Shown: positions 43,707 to 53,868 of the stretch, in pieces
Position numbering within the stretch: position 1 is the stretch's first letter
How the letters are laid out: each line of letters begins with the position of its first letter
Assembly (NCBI GenBank): GCA_018831195.1
Contig: JAHJDP010000018.1
Coordinates: 1-64,000, forward strand
DNA: 64,000 nucleotides
Direction of reading: 5' to 3'
DNA from: Candidatus Eisenbacteria bacterium
Lineage (GTDB): Bacteria > Eisenbacteria > RBG-16-71-46 > CAIMUX01 > JAHJDP01
Translations under genes and position numbers: made by a program
Notes under the pieces: generated by a model
Database searches by the model: none
Told to the model about the DNA's origin: nothing
The model's input: the letters and a program-made list of their open reading frames with translations, nothing else

Positions 43707-46700
43707 ATGTTATCAAGATTCTTCCTGAAGCGTCCTGTCTTCGCTTGGGTCATCGCTATCTCCATGATGGCGGCCGGCGGTCTGGCGATCTACAATATGA
43801 GCATCTCCCAGTATCCCCCCATCGCCCCGCCGTCCATTTCCATAACAGCGTTCTATCCCGGGGCTTCGGCCGAGACCGTTGAAAATACGATTACCCAGAT
43901 CATCGAGCAGAAGATGACGGGTCTCGACAACATGTTGTACATATCCGGCATGAGTTCTTCGTCGGGCATGTCTCGTCTTGAGTTGACCTTCGCCCCCGAG
44001 ACCGATCCCGATCTCGCCTGGGCCAAAGTTCAAAACAAGCTTCAACTGGCCATGTCGAACCTGCCGGATGTGGTGCAACGCCAAGGGGTCAAGGTCAGCA
44101 AGTCCACTAGGAATTACCTGATGATCGTCGGGCTCATTTCCGAGGATGGCAGCCAAAACGGCGACGCGCTACGGGACTACGCCCAGTCGAATATGGAAAA
44201 GATCCTGTCCCGTGTGCCCGGCGTGGGCGAAGTCGAAAATTTCGGGTCCCAGTATGCCATGAGAATCTGGCTCGATCCCGACAAACTGACCAGCTACAAT
44301 CTCACCATCGAAGATGTTGTCATGGCGCTCAGGGTCTACAATGTAGAAGTTTCCGCTGGGCAGTTCGGCGCGGCGCCGGCAGAGGAAGGCCAGCGCTTGA
44401 ACGCGTCCATCGTAGTCCAGCATCTGCTCCAGACCACGGACGAATTCGCCGCGATCCCCATCCGCACCAATCCCGACGGCTCCACGGTAAAGATCAGTGA
44501 TATCGGCAGGACGGAAGTGGGAAGCGAGCGCTACGATGTGCTGGCAAGTTACAACGGCCATCCATCCGCCGGATTGGCCATCCGCCAGGCGGCCGGCGCC
44601 AACGCATTGAAGACGGCCGATGCCGTCAAGACGACCCTGGAAGAAATGAGTGTGAATTTTCCGCCGGGGATGAAGGTGGTGTATCCCTACGATACGACCC
44701 CTTTCACCGTGGTGGCCATCAACGAGGTGGTCAAGACCCTCATCATCGCGATCCTGCTCGTCTTCGTTGTCATGTACCTTTTCATGGGCAACATCCGGGC
44801 CACCATGATCCCGACCATCGCCGTTCCGGTGGTCATCCTGGGCACCTTCGGCGTCCTTGGGCTGTTCGGATTTTCAATCAATATGCTGACCATGTTTGCC
44901 ATGGTGCTGGCCATCGGACTGCTCGTTGATGACGCTATCGTTGTCGTGGAAAATGTTGAGCGGGTCATGACGGAAGAGGGCCTCTCCGCCCGGGAGGCGG
45001 CGGTTAAGTCCATGGGCCAGATCTCCAGCGCCCTGATCGGCATCGGGCTGGTGCTGGCCGCCGTCTTTGGGCCCATGGCTTTTTTCCCCGGTTCCACCGG
45101 CATCATCTATCGCCAGTTCTCAGTGACCATCGCCGCCTCCATGCTTCTTTCGGTGGCCGTGGCCTTGATCCTCACGCCGGTCCTTTGCGTATCCTTGCTC
45201 AGGCCGGTGCCCCCCGGGCACGCCCCCTCGGATCAGGCGTTGCCGATCTTCCGTCCTTTCTTTCGGTGGTTCGACCGCAGCTTCTACAATCTCAGGGATC
45301 GTTATGTGAAATTGACGGGGCGCATGCTGCGGCACCGCCTTATCTCTCTCGTCGTGTATTTGCTGATTGTGGCGGCGATGGGGTACATGTACCAGCGGAT
45401 GCCGACCTCGTATCTCCCAGATGAGGATCAGGGGATGCTGATGGTCCAGGCCATTTTGCCTTCGGGCTCCACCCTGGAGCAGACCGCGGAGGTCATGGAC
45501 CAGGTCAGGGAGTACTTCCTGACCCAGGAATCGGATGCCGTCGAATCCTTCATGGGTGTTCCCGGCATGAGTTTCGGTGGCCAGGGGCAGAACATGGGCT
45601 TGGGTTTTGCCAAGCTCAAGGACTGGGATCTGCGTCGCCATCGAGATCTCAAGGTCGAGGCCGTGGCCGGCCGGGCCATGCGAGCCCTCTCTCAGATCAA
45701 CTCGGCCATGGTTTTTGCCTTCGCGCCGCCGGCGGTGATCGAACTAGGCAATGCCACAGGGATCGATTTCCAGTTGCAGGACCGCGGTGGCTTGGGGCAC
45801 GCGGCCTTGATGGCCGCCCGCAACCAGCTGCTGGGCATGGCCGCCCAGGATCCGCGGCTTGTTCGCGTTCGCCCCAACGGCATGGAGGATGTGGCTGAAT
45901 ACAGGCTCGATGTGGATTGGGGCAAAGCGGGCGCCCTGGGTGTTCCCATCGCCTCGATCCACAACACCATCGCCGCCTCCTTTGGCAGCGCTTATGCCAA
46001 CGATTTCATTCAGGGTGGACGGGTCAAACGGGTTTTTGTTCAAGCTGACGCCCCCTACCGCATGTTGCCGGAGCATATAAATAAGCTGTATGTGCGCAAC
46101 ACCGTGGGCAAGATGGTCCCATTTTCTTCCTTTGCTTCCGGGCACTGGGAATCCGGTTCGCCGCTGCTGGAGCGTTTCAACGGCTTCCCCTCTCTGAACA
46201 TCTGGGGTGAACCTGCACCCGGGAAGAGCACCGGCGACGCCATGAAGGCCATGGAGGAGATCACGTCAAGATTACCCAAGGGAATTTCTTATGACTGGAC
46301 AGGGCTTTCTTACCAGGAACGCATGGCCTCGTCCAAGACAGGCCTGCTGTATGGGTTTTCCATCTTCGTGGTCTTTCTCACCCTGGCGGCCTTGTACGAG
46401 AGCTGGCCTATTCCTCTCGCCATCCTGCTGACCATGCCCCTCGGGATTATCGGAGGTGTGATAGCAACGGGCATGCGGGGTTACACAAACGACGTTTATT
46501 TCCAGATCGGGCTGCTGACGGTCCTCGGTCTGACGACCAAGAACGCCATCCTGATCATCCAGTTCGCCAGGGGCAGGGTGGATGAAGGCATGGAGTTGAT
46601 CGAGGCGACACTTGAAGGGGCCCGGTTGCGGCTGCGCCCGATCGTTATGACATCCTTGGCCTTCGGGTTCGGCGTCCTTCCGCTTGCCTTCGCGGCCGGG

Positions 46701-46886
46701 GCCGGATCGGGCGCGCAAACCGCCATCGGCACCGGCGTGCTGGGCGGCATGATAACATCCACCATCCTCGTCATCTTCTTTGCGCCCTTGTTCTATGTGT
46801 TTATTTATAAGGGCCTCGGCAAGTACAGAGAACGCGCGTCGGTCGTGCCTGCTGGCCCGAACCCGCCGAAGGGGGAGTCGAAATGA
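43707..46886 (+). CDS. RND multidrug efflux permease (HAE1 family, AcrB/MexB-like)
   Basis: This proton-driven inner-membrane pump has 1059 residues, the usual length. ACGGAGG precedes the ATG. It begins with the first helix FLKRPVFAWVIAISMMAAGG. The TM4 proton-relay pair is in LLVDDAIVVVENVERVM (about 405-420), and the TM10 lysine is in LTTKNAILIIQF. Two large periplasmic loops (about 40-335 and 560-870) are complete. It overlaps the channel gene by four bases (ATGA). Substrates cannot be predicted from sequence alone. Confidence 0.97.
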   Translation: MLSRFFLKRPVFAWVIAISMMAAGGLAIYNMSISQYPPIAPPSISITAFYPGASAETVENTITQIIEQKMTGLDNMLYISGMSSSSGMSRLELTFAPETDPDLAWAKVQNKLQLAMSNLPDVVQRQGVKVSKSTRNYLMIVGLISEDGSQNGDALRDYAQSNMEKILSRVPGVGEVENFGSQYAMRIWLDPDKLTSYNLTIEDVVMALRVYNVEVSAGQFGAAPAEEGQRLNASIVVQHLLQTTDEFAAIPIRTNPDGSTVKISDIGRTEVGSERYDVLASYNGHPSAGLAIRQAAGANALKTADAVKTTLEEMSVNFPPGMKVVYPYDTTPFTVVAINEVVKTLIIAILLVFVVMYLFMGNIRATMIPTIAVPVVILGTFGVLGLFGFSINMLTMFAMVLAIGLLVDDAIVVVENVERVMTEEGLSAREAAVKSMGQISSALIGIGLVLAAVFGPMAFFPGSTGIIYRQFSVTIAASMLLSVAVALILTPVLCVSLLRPVPPGHAPSDQALPIFRPFFRWFDRSFYNLRDRYVKLTGRMLRHRLISLVVYLLIVAAMGYMYQRMPTSYLPDEDQGMLMVQAILPSGSTLEQTAEVMDQVREYFLTQESDAVESFMGVPGMSFGGQGQNMGLGFAKLKDWDLRRHRDLKVEAVAGRAMRALSQINSAMVFAFAPPAVIELGNATGIDFQLQDRGGLGHAALMAARNQLLGMAAQDPRLVRVRPNGMEDVAEYRLDVDWGKAGALGVPIASIHNTIAASFGSAYANDFIQGGRVKRVFVQADAPYRMLPEHINKLYVRNTVGKMVPFSSFASGHWESGSPLLERFNGFPSLNIWGEPAPGKSTGDAMKAMEEITSRLPKGISYDWTGLSYQERMASSKTGLLYGFSIFVVFLTLAALYESWPIPLAILLTMPLGIIGGVIATGMRGYTNDVYFQIGLLTVLGLTTKNAILIIQFARGRVDEGMELIEATLEGARLRLRPIVMTSLAFGFGVLPLAFAAGAGSGAQTAIGTGVLGGMITSTILVIFFAPLFYVFIYKGLGKYRERASVVPAGPNPPKGESK

Positions 46887-48301
46887 AACGGCTGAGTCAA
46901 GCCCTCTTGCTGGCCCTCATCATATTCAGCGGGGGTTGTACAATGGCCCCCAAGTACACCCGTCCCGCGGCCACCGTTCCAGTGGATTGGCCCGAGGGTC
47001 CCGCCTATGCGGAACGTCCCGCCTCTTCCGCATTCCTTTCGGCGGCCGATTTGAGTCCGCAGGAGTTTTTCCTGGATCCGCGTTTGCAACAGGTCATCAA
47101 CCTGGCCTTGGAGAACAATCTGGATCTGCGCCTGGCCGTTCTGAACGTTGAAAAGGCGCGCGCTTTTTATAAGATCCAGCAGGCGGATCTATATCCGGCG
47201 ATCAGCGCGTCCGCCCACGGGTACAAACACAGGACATCCGCGGATCTTTCCTCATCGGACGCACCCTCAACGAGCGAGGAATACGGCATCGATGTCGGCA
47301 TCACCGCCTGGGAGATTGATCTGTTTGGTCGCGTTCGAAGCGAGAAGAACCAGGCCATCGAAAAATATCTAGCATCCGACGCGGGCCGGCGCGCCGCACA
47401 GATTTCTTTGGTGTCCGCTGTTGGTTCGGCCTATCTGGCGCTTGCGGCGGCGCGCGAACAACTCCTACTTGCACAATCCACGCTCGAGTCCCAGGAAGAA
47501 TTCTATGGGATTATCGAGAAGCAATATCAAAATGGACTGGCCACAAAGTTGGACCTGCGCCGGGCGCAGACGACGGTAAATCTTGCCCAACGGGATGTCG
47601 CACAGTACCAGCAGTGGGGCGCGCAGGGAGAGAACGCATTGAATCTTCTTGTTGGAAGCCCTGTTCCCGCCGAGTTGCTCCCGGAGCGTCTGAGCAAGGT
47701 TTCCTTACCCCGCGATTTTCAGATGGGACTTTCCTCTTCCGTCCTTCTGAGCAGACCCGACATCATGGCGGCTGAGCATCAACTGAAAGCGGCGAACGCC
47801 TATATCGGTGTGGCCCGCGCGGCTTTTTTCCCCCGAATTTCCTTAACGTCACTCATCGGGACGGCGAGCAAGGGGATCTCCGGCCTCTTTGATTCCGGCT
47901 CGGAAACCTGGACGCTCAATCCCATGATTGGAATACCCCTCTTCGATGCCCGCGCTTTTCTGGCGCTCCAATTCACCCATACCGATCAAGAGATCGCGCT
48001 GACCCAGTATCAGAAAGCCATCCAGACGGCCTTCAAGGAGGTCGCGGATGCCTTTGCGGTCGAGGGTACGATCGATCAACAGGTCGCCGCCCAGGAATCT
48101 TTGGTCGAGGCCACTGAGGAGATCTATCGTCTGGCGCAGAAACGCTATACCGGTGGAATCGAGAGTTACCTCAGTGTACTGGATGCGCAGCGCTCGCTCT
48201 ATGGATCCCAGCAGGGGCTGGTGGGGTTGCGCTTGGCCAAACTCACCAATCAGGTGCAACTTTATGCTGTATTGGGTGGAGGCAACGGTGCCGGCCGATG
48301 A
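46883..48301 (+). CDS. Outer-membrane efflux channel lipoprotein (OprM/NodT-like)
   Basis: The product has 472 residues, with the start in an ATGA overlap with the pump gene. The lipobox is FSGGC (Cys near 19). Two OEP repeats (about 60-250 and 275-465) build the trimeric barrel and alpha tunnel; typical motifs are VEKARAFYKIQQADLYP, YGIDVGITAWEIDLFGR and RRAQTTVNLAQRDV. It completes an adaptor-pump-channel set. A hairpin at 48355-48379 downstream may end the transcript. Confidence 0.95.
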   Translation: MKRLSQALLLALIIFSGGCTMAPKYTRPAATVPVDWPEGPAYAERPASSAFLSAADLSPQEFFLDPRLQQVINLALENNLDLRLAVLNVEKARAFYKIQQADLYPAISASAHGYKHRTSADLSSSDAPSTSEEYGIDVGITAWEIDLFGRVRSEKNQAIEKYLASDAGRRAAQISLVSAVGSAYLALAAAREQLLLAQSTLESQEEFYGIIEKQYQNGLATKLDLRRAQTTVNLAQRDVAQYQQWGAQGENALNLLVGSPVPAELLPERLSKVSLPRDFQMGLSSSVLLSRPDIMAAEHQLKAANAYIGVARAAFFPRISLTSLIGTASKGISGLFDSGSETWTLNPMIGIPLFDARAFLALQFTHTDQEIALTQYQKAIQTAFKEVADAFAVEGTIDQQVAAQESLVEATEEIYRLAQKRYTGGIESYLSVLDAQRSLYGSQQGLVGLRLAKLTNQVQLYAVLGGGNGAGR

Positions 48302-48354
48302 CCGTGGCGGTTTAACGAAGACGATCATTAGGTAACGGCAACCTTTCTTTATGA

Positions 48355-48379
48355 AGAAGAGGCCCGCGCGCCCTCTTCT
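48355..48379 (+). terminator. Candidate terminator hairpin after efflux operon
   Basis: An 8-bp perfect stem AGAAGAGG/CCTCTTCT (48355-48362 with 48372-48379) has a 9-nt GC loop. No T-tract follows, so it may only stabilise the 3' end. A TATAAT at 48399-48404, close behind it, could be the -10 box of the next gene. Confidence 0.4.
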
Positions 48380-48462
48380 GCTTAGCTCCGTTCCCGGCTA
48401 TAATTAAGGGATGCGGTGAGGTGGAGCGATCACCCCGGGGCAACACAAGCAGGAGGCCGATC

Positions 48463-50301
48463 ATGGCGTCATCAAGAGGGTTTGCAGCAGCGGCGTTCAT
48501 CACTGGGCTGGTTTGGATAGCTATCCTTTCCTTTCACTCGGCGGCCCTGGCCGTCGTGACATTTACCGACATCAATGCCGGTCTGGTCGGCACCTACTAC
48601 GGTGATACGATCTGGGGGGACTACGACGGCGACGGGGATCTCGATCTCCTGGTGACCGGGGGTAGCTCAGCTTCAAGTCCCATCACCCGCCTCTACCGGA
48701 ACGATGGCGGAGGGACCTTTACTTTTTTGTCCAACCTGCTGCCGGACCTCATCTTTGCCGCGGCGGCGTGGGGCGATTACGACAACGATGGGGATCTCGA
48801 CCTGGTGCTCCACGGTCGCGAAAGCGTTGATTCCGTGGTGCACCGCGTGTACCGCAACGACGGTGCGTTCGGCTTCCACGACATCGACGCCGGACTCCCG
48901 GAGATGCTTGGCGGATCGACTTGCTGGGTCGATTACGACAACGACGGGGACCTCGACATCTTTGCGACGGGCAGCCGGCCTGATGGTCCTGTCGATATCA
49001 CGCGGATTTTCCGCAATGACGGAGTCAACACGTTCACCGAGATGGCCGCCGGATTTCCCGATCTTTCAGGGAGTTTCGGCGCTTGGGGCGACTACGACAA
49101 CGATGGGGATATGGATCTCCTGTTCACGGGCGTCGATTTATTGCCCTTCGAAAAAACGATTTCAGCCCAGACACACCTCTACCGCAATGATGGTGGCACC
49201 TTCACAGAGATACCGACCGACTTCCAGGCGTGCGGATATGGTTATTCCGCCTGGGGTGACTATGACAACGACGGGGACCTCGACGTCGTGATTGCAGGGT
49301 TGGACGAAACGGAGGCACGCCTCACGATCATCTATCGCAATGATGGCGAGGCCCTCTTTACCGACATCTCCGCGGGCCTGGTAGGAGCCAACAACTGCGC
49401 TGTCGCGTGGGGAGATGGCGACAACGACGGGGATCTGGATCTTCTGCTGACCGGGTCGCAGGCCATAAGCGACCCCATTACCATCTTCTACCGCAATGAC
49501 GGCGGAGGGAGTTTCGTTCCGACCACTAACAACCTGCTGCAGGTGGGTGAGGGATCGGTCGGCTGGGGCGACTATGACAACGACGGCGACCTCGACCTGG
49601 TCGTAGCCGGCCGCAGAGAAGGCATGCTCTACTCCACCATCTACAGTAACTACGGCGCATCGGCCAACACGCCGCCCGTCGCCCCGACCGGACTCGCCGC
49701 GACCTTCGCCGACGATCGTCTGGTGCTGAGCTGGCTTCCGGCATCCGATGCCGAGACGCCGACGGCCGGGCTTTCATACAACCTGCGGGTCGGCACCTCC
49801 TCGGGCGGATCCCAGATCATGTCGGCCATGGTGATCCCGGCCACCGGCCACCGAACGATCCCCGCGCTCGGCAATGCGCAGCAGTGCCTTTCCTGGTCAC
49901 TGGATGCTCAGGCCGAGCAGTACTACTGGAGCGTCCAGTCGATCGACGGCGCCTTCGCCGGATCGGTTTTTGCCGCTGAGCATAGTTTCTCGATCGCCGA
50001 TGTGGTCGTTCCGGAGTCGTCGGAGCGTCTTCGGCTTCATCCCAGCGCACCGAATCCTTTCCATAGCGAGGCGGTCATCTCCTATGAATTGGCTGCCGCG
50101 GAACCGATCCGGCTGGCGATCTATAATGCGTCGGGCCGCTGCGTGCGGGTGCTTCTTGAAGAGACCGTTTCGGCCGGCCCGCACCATCTCGCTTGGGACG
50201 GAACCGACGATCAAAACCGCCCCGTGGGATCCGGTTTCTATTTCTGCCGGTTGGAAACGGGGGGGCGGAGCGAGACCAGAAGCATCGTGCGGATCGAGTA
50301 A
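48463..50301 (+). CDS. Secreted FG-GAP/VCBS repeat protein with FlgD-like C-terminus
   Basis: The product has 612 residues from the ATG at 48463 (AGGAGG upstream); the frame from 48421 adds only a basic stretch. The signal peptide ends near ALAV (about 30). Seven near-identical calcium-loop motifs WGDYDNDGDLDL-type, one per about 55 residues, form a propeller over about 35-405. A fibronectin III-like domain (about 412-520) and FlgD-like domain (about 530-612, SAPNPFHSEA and WDGTDDQNR, ending RSIVRIE) follow. The strict repeat identity suggests recent unit duplication. A surface or exported role is inferred. Confidence 0.88.
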   Translation: MASSRGFAAAAFITGLVWIAILSFHSAALAVVTFTDINAGLVGTYYGDTIWGDYDGDGDLDLLVTGGSSASSPITRLYRNDGGGTFTFLSNLLPDLIFAAAAWGDYDNDGDLDLVLHGRESVDSVVHRVYRNDGAFGFHDIDAGLPEMLGGSTCWVDYDNDGDLDIFATGSRPDGPVDITRIFRNDGVNTFTEMAAGFPDLSGSFGAWGDYDNDGDMDLLFTGVDLLPFEKTISAQTHLYRNDGGTFTEIPTDFQACGYGYSAWGDYDNDGDLDVVIAGLDETEARLTIIYRNDGEALFTDISAGLVGANNCAVAWGDGDNDGDLDLLLTGSQAISDPITIFYRNDGGGSFVPTTNNLLQVGEGSVGWGDYDNDGDLDLVVAGRREGMLYSTIYSNYGASANTPPVAPTGLAATFADDRLVLSWLPASDAETPTAGLSYNLRVGTSSGGSQIMSAMVIPATGHRTIPALGNAQQCLSWSLDAQAEQYYWSVQSIDGAFAGSVFAAEHSFSIADVVVPESSERLRLHPSAPNPFHSEAVISYELAAAEPIRLAIYNASGRCVRVLLEETVSAGPHHLAWDGTDDQNRPVGSGFYFCRLETGGRSETRSIVRIE

Positions 50302-50343
50302 GATATCCGAAGTTGTTATATAGCATGGGAGTCTTCGGTCATG

Positions 50344-50365
50344 AAGCCGGGCCACCGCCCGGCTT
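50344..50365 (+). terminator. Candidate terminator hairpin
   Basis: A perfect 9-bp stem AAGCCGGGC/GCCCGGCTT (50344-50352 with 50357-50365) has a 4-nt loop. It lies 43 bases after the FG-GAP gene. No T-run follows, so efficiency is doubtful. Confidence 0.5.
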
Positions 50366-50491
50366 GACCATCCAACCTTCTTTCGCCCCAAAACGTCTAA
50401 GTTAATAAGGCCTGTGATAGGTTTCGGCTTGTGATCACGTGTTTGATTGCTTTCGTCATTGGTGAGTCGCTTAATAATTGTGAGGCGTAAG

Positions 50492-51685
50492 ATGGAGCAT
50501 ATCCTCAAATCCTCCCTTTGGTTCATTGTATTTTTCCTTGGCCTTCTGTTGTATGGATCTGATGTTGTCGCCGGTGCGACTGATCGTGAGGTTTATGACT
50601 TGGAACAAATGTGGCGGATTGAGGGAAACGAGGATGAATTTATTATTGGGATTATCGACGACGCGGTTGCAGATGAACATGGTCGATTCTATATGCTCGA
50701 CCATCAACTTTCCCAGATTTGTGTTGTGGATCAATCCGGGGGATTTGTTGGATTTCTAGGAAGAGAAGGCGAAGGACCGGGGGAATTTGTGCGCCCGTCA
50801 AGCATCGCTTGGTGGGGCGATGGCATGCTTGCCGTAGCCCAGGCATCACCAGGCCGCCTAACGCTAATATCAACAGAAGGTGTTCCGGGCGGCGCTATTC
50901 ATTATTCGCGTTCGGGCGAACGCCTGACGACGGGAATACAGCGTGTCGAGCCTTATTCTGATGGGTTTATTATTCAAGCATCCTATAGCATGAGCAACGG
51001 CACCATTATAAATAGGGAAAAACAGTTGGTGCGTTGTGACCGCAAGGGACAAGAGTTGGGCATAGTGATGGAATATGAGCTGACCCAGAATACAGAAAAT
51101 TTCATTATGGACGAGAAGCTGCTCACGCCACCTTGGGCGGAGTGGGTGTGCCGTGAAAATGGTGAACTTATTTGGGTGGATGATCGGGATCAGTATTCCC
51201 TCTCAATTTCCAGCTCCATTGGTTCGCGGGAATCTTTTGCCCACCGTGATTACCCCGGCTGGGCGCGTTCAGATGCAATGGTGGACTCACTAAAGGAGGA
51301 TTGGGAGTCCGATGTTCGTATGTATTTCCAAAACGTTAAAGCCGTGATTGAAAAGGCAGAGCCCGTCATCATAAAACTATTGCGGGGCCCCTCAGAACAA
51401 ATTTGGGTGGTTACGAGTCGTAATCATAAGGAAAAAAGGAAAGATGCTCTGATTGAAGCGGAGGTTCATGGTCCTGATGGCTCTTGGTTGGGGATGGCTG
51501 AAATGTTATTGCCGGAGGGAATGGCCGGGGGGGAATTGCTCGCCTTGGACTGGCCTTTTGCCCTTGTACGATTTCAAGTTGATGAAGACGATGCTTCCCT
51601 CCCTGACTCAACTGCCGGCAACAGTTGCGTTCCTGTTTATGCAGCCTTCCACCTTCGGAAACGGGAAGCCGGCCACAAAGAATGA
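50492..51685 (+). CDS. 6-bladed beta-propeller-like exported protein
   Basis: The product has 397 residues from the ATG at 50492 (GAGGCGTAAG upstream); the 50447 start adds 15 residues before the signal. The signal peptide (about 5-26) ends VVAGA. Units such as DEHGRFYMLDHQLSQICVVD and GFLGREGEGPGEFVRPSSI are characteristic of NHL/6-bladed propellers of the TolB-like group. Its codon use is more AT-rich than the two FG-GAP genes flanking it, suggesting a different origin. No FlgD-like tail is present, so it may use another route. Function is unknown. Confidence 0.8.
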   Translation: MEHILKSSLWFIVFFLGLLLYGSDVVAGATDREVYDLEQMWRIEGNEDEFIIGIIDDAVADEHGRFYMLDHQLSQICVVDQSGGFVGFLGREGEGPGEFVRPSSIAWWGDGMLAVAQASPGRLTLISTEGVPGGAIHYSRSGERLTTGIQRVEPYSDGFIIQASYSMSNGTIINREKQLVRCDRKGQELGIVMEYELTQNTENFIMDEKLLTPPWAEWVCRENGELIWVDDRDQYSLSISSSIGSRESFAHRDYPGWARSDAMVDSLKEDWESDVRMYFQNVKAVIEKAEPVIIKLLRGPSEQIWVVTSRNHKEKRKDALIEAEVHGPDGSWLGMAEMLLPEGMAGGELLALDWPFALVRFQVDEDDASLPDSTAGNSCVPVYAAFHLRKREAGHKE

Positions 51686-51743
51686 AGCTGCCGGAGAACG
51701 ATCCGTTGCTCTCCTCCCAATTTAGCCCACAACGATTGCTCCC

Positions 51744-51772
51744 TTCATCTGTGTTGCTCGATCTGCTATCAT
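51744..51772 (+). promoter_or_regulatory. Candidate sigma-70-type promoter with extended -10
   Basis: TGCTATCAT (51764-51772) has TTCATC 17 bp upstream. It precedes the FG-GAP gene by about 60 bp and resembles the promoter candidate before the GH29 operon. Confidence 0.35.
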
Positions 51773-51833
51773 AGAATCGGTCTCAAAGCGCGGGTCAGGT
51801 CGAGCAAGCGAGAATGATCTCCGGTCGGAGGCA

Positions 51834-53831
51834 ATGAAAAGAAGGGACAGGCGAAGTATGAGAACCAAGGCGATCCTCATCATGCTCGGCATCTTCCTGA
51901 GTCTGGCCGCATCTCCGAGTCACGGCCAGAACTGGGTCCAGAACGACCAGATCTTCAATCCCAGCGGGGTCGCTTCGCTTTTCTTTTCCCAGCCGCGCTT
52001 CGCCGACCTTGATGCGGATGGCGACGTCGACCTGATGCTGGGGAGTTCCGAGTCCACGCTGCTTTACTATGAGAACACCGGAACGGCAATGGCCCCCGCC
52101 TTTTTACCGGGGCCGGAGATCTTCGCCGGCGTCGATCCGCTGGATGCCGAGGTTGGTGTCTGCGCCGATCTCGACGGCGACGGGGACCTGGACCTCGTCA
52201 CCGGGGGATACAATGGATTGGTCTTGTTCGAGAACACCGGCACCGCGGCGGCGCCCGTCTTCACCGAGCAGCAAGGCTTCTTCTCCGGGTTGGCGACCGG
52301 CTCCAATCCGGTCCCGACACTCTCCGATCTGGACGGGGATCTTGATTTCGATCTGCTGATCGGGATCAGTGAGAACGGAATGTTAAAGTACTACCCCAAC
52401 ACCGGAACTCCATCCGCGGCCTCGTTTGAGGAATCGCAGTCGGAGTCCTGGTTCGATGTCGGTCTCTACGCCTATCCCTGGTTCGTCGACTTGGACGGCG
52501 ACGATGATATCGACCTGGCCTCCGGGCGGGATGTGCACGGCTTCGTCTACTATCGCAATGACGGCACCGCGTCCACCTGGAATTGGGTGGAGGACGCCGC
52601 GGTCTTCGAGGGTCTGGGCCTCTCAAGCTACTGGAACTCGCCGTGTCTCGTCGACCTCAACGGAGATGGCCGCCGGGATCTTATCTATGGCACCAGCGCG
52701 GGGCCGCTGCAGTACTACACGAACCAGGGCCCGCCGACCGACCCGGTCTGGACCGCCAATACGACACTTTTCGGCGGGGTGATCGACGTGGGGGCGGCCA
52801 GCTCGCCCTTCCTGTTCGACTTCGATTCCGATGGGGATTTGGACTTGGTCAGCGGCACTCAGCTGGGCGATATCAAATACTTCGAGAATATCGGCACCAG
52901 CGCGGCCCCGGCGTGGCACACCGACCATAGCTATTTCGCCGGCATAGATCACTCGATCTATTCCGCCATCGCCGTCGGCGAGCTTGATGGCGACGATCTG
53001 CCCGACGCCGTCGTCGGCGATCTCTCAGGCGACCTCTTCTATCACCACAACAATGGCTCGGGCTTCGACTACGACGCGGGTGTCTTCGCCGGCATCAACC
53101 TCGGCGGATGGTCTGTTCCCCGGCTGGTGGACATGGACAACGACGGCGATCTCGATCTGGTGGCGGGCAACGAGGTCGGCCGTCTGCGCTACTTCGAGAA
53201 CATCGGCTCGGGCTCGATGGAGTGGCAGGAGGTGGCCGGTTACTTCGGCAGCATTGATGTCGGCAGCAATTGTTCACCCACGCTGGGCGACTACGACCAT
53301 GATGGGGATCAGGATCTCCTGACCGGCGACATCTCCCACGAACTCCAATACTTCAGAAACGACAATGGGATCTGGAATGAGAACCCGGCCGTGGTCGCCG
53401 GGTTGGTGGTGGGCCAGAACGCGGCGCCCGCGTTCGGCGATCTGGACGGCGATGAAGACCTGGACCTGACCGTCGGTAACTACTCGGGCACCTTCAACTA
53501 CTTCGAGAACACGAGTCCGGCTGCGAGCCTCCCGACCGACGGCGAGCCCCTGACGCGCTGGATCCGCCTGCAGGTCCATCCGAGTCCATTCCGATCCGCC
53601 GTGACCCTGACCTTCAGCCTGCCCGAAGCCGGGCCGGTCGACCTCGCGATCTTCGATGCGTCCGGGCGGCGCGTCCGCCAGCTCGCTCAGGGGATTCAGC
53701 CCGCCGGTCGCCACGCGTTCGAGTGGAGCCGAGGCGGCGCCGCCGATCCGGAGATGGCCAGCGGGGTCTACTTCTGCCGCCTGAAGGCCGGCGGAATGAA
53801 GCAGACGATCAAGCTCATCCGCGTTCAGTAG
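51834..53831 (+). CDS. Secreted FG-GAP/VCBS repeat protein with FlgD-like C-terminus
   Basis: The product has 665 residues if read from ATG 51834; the ATG at 51858 would give a more usual signal peptide (MRTKAILIMLGIFLSLAA). Ten DLDGDGDLDLV-type calcium-loop motifs, each followed by a YYENTGT-like strand, cover about 45-570. The FlgD-like end (about 582-665) has VHPSPFRSA, IFDASGRRVRQL and KLIRVQ. It is convergent with the S41 peptidase gene, only 37 bp apart. It belongs to the same class as the gene at 48463, but the units differ in sequence, so this is not a simple tandem duplication. Confidence 0.87.
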   Translation: MKRRDRRSMRTKAILIMLGIFLSLAASPSHGQNWVQNDQIFNPSGVASLFFSQPRFADLDADGDVDLMLGSSESTLLYYENTGTAMAPAFLPGPEIFAGVDPLDAEVGVCADLDGDGDLDLVTGGYNGLVLFENTGTAAAPVFTEQQGFFSGLATGSNPVPTLSDLDGDLDFDLLIGISENGMLKYYPNTGTPSAASFEESQSESWFDVGLYAYPWFVDLDGDDDIDLASGRDVHGFVYYRNDGTASTWNWVEDAAVFEGLGLSSYWNSPCLVDLNGDGRRDLIYGTSAGPLQYYTNQGPPTDPVWTANTTLFGGVIDVGAASSPFLFDFDSDGDLDLVSGTQLGDIKYFENIGTSAAPAWHTDHSYFAGIDHSIYSAIAVGELDGDDLPDAVVGDLSGDLFYHHNNGSGFDYDAGVFAGINLGGWSVPRLVDMDNDGDLDLVAGNEVGRLRYFENIGSGSMEWQEVAGYFGSIDVGSNCSPTLGDYDHDGDQDLLTGDISHELQYFRNDNGIWNENPAVVAGLVVGQNAAPAFGDLDGDEDLDLTVGNYSGTFNYFENTSPAASLPTDGEPLTRWIRLQVHPSPFRSAVTLTFSLPEAGPVDLAIFDASGRRVRQLAQGIQPAGRHAFEWSRGGAADPEMASGVYFCRLKAGGMKQTIKLIRVQ

Positions 53832-53868
53832 ATCGGGATCTCCCCGTCGCCGGCAAAAGATCAAGGTT

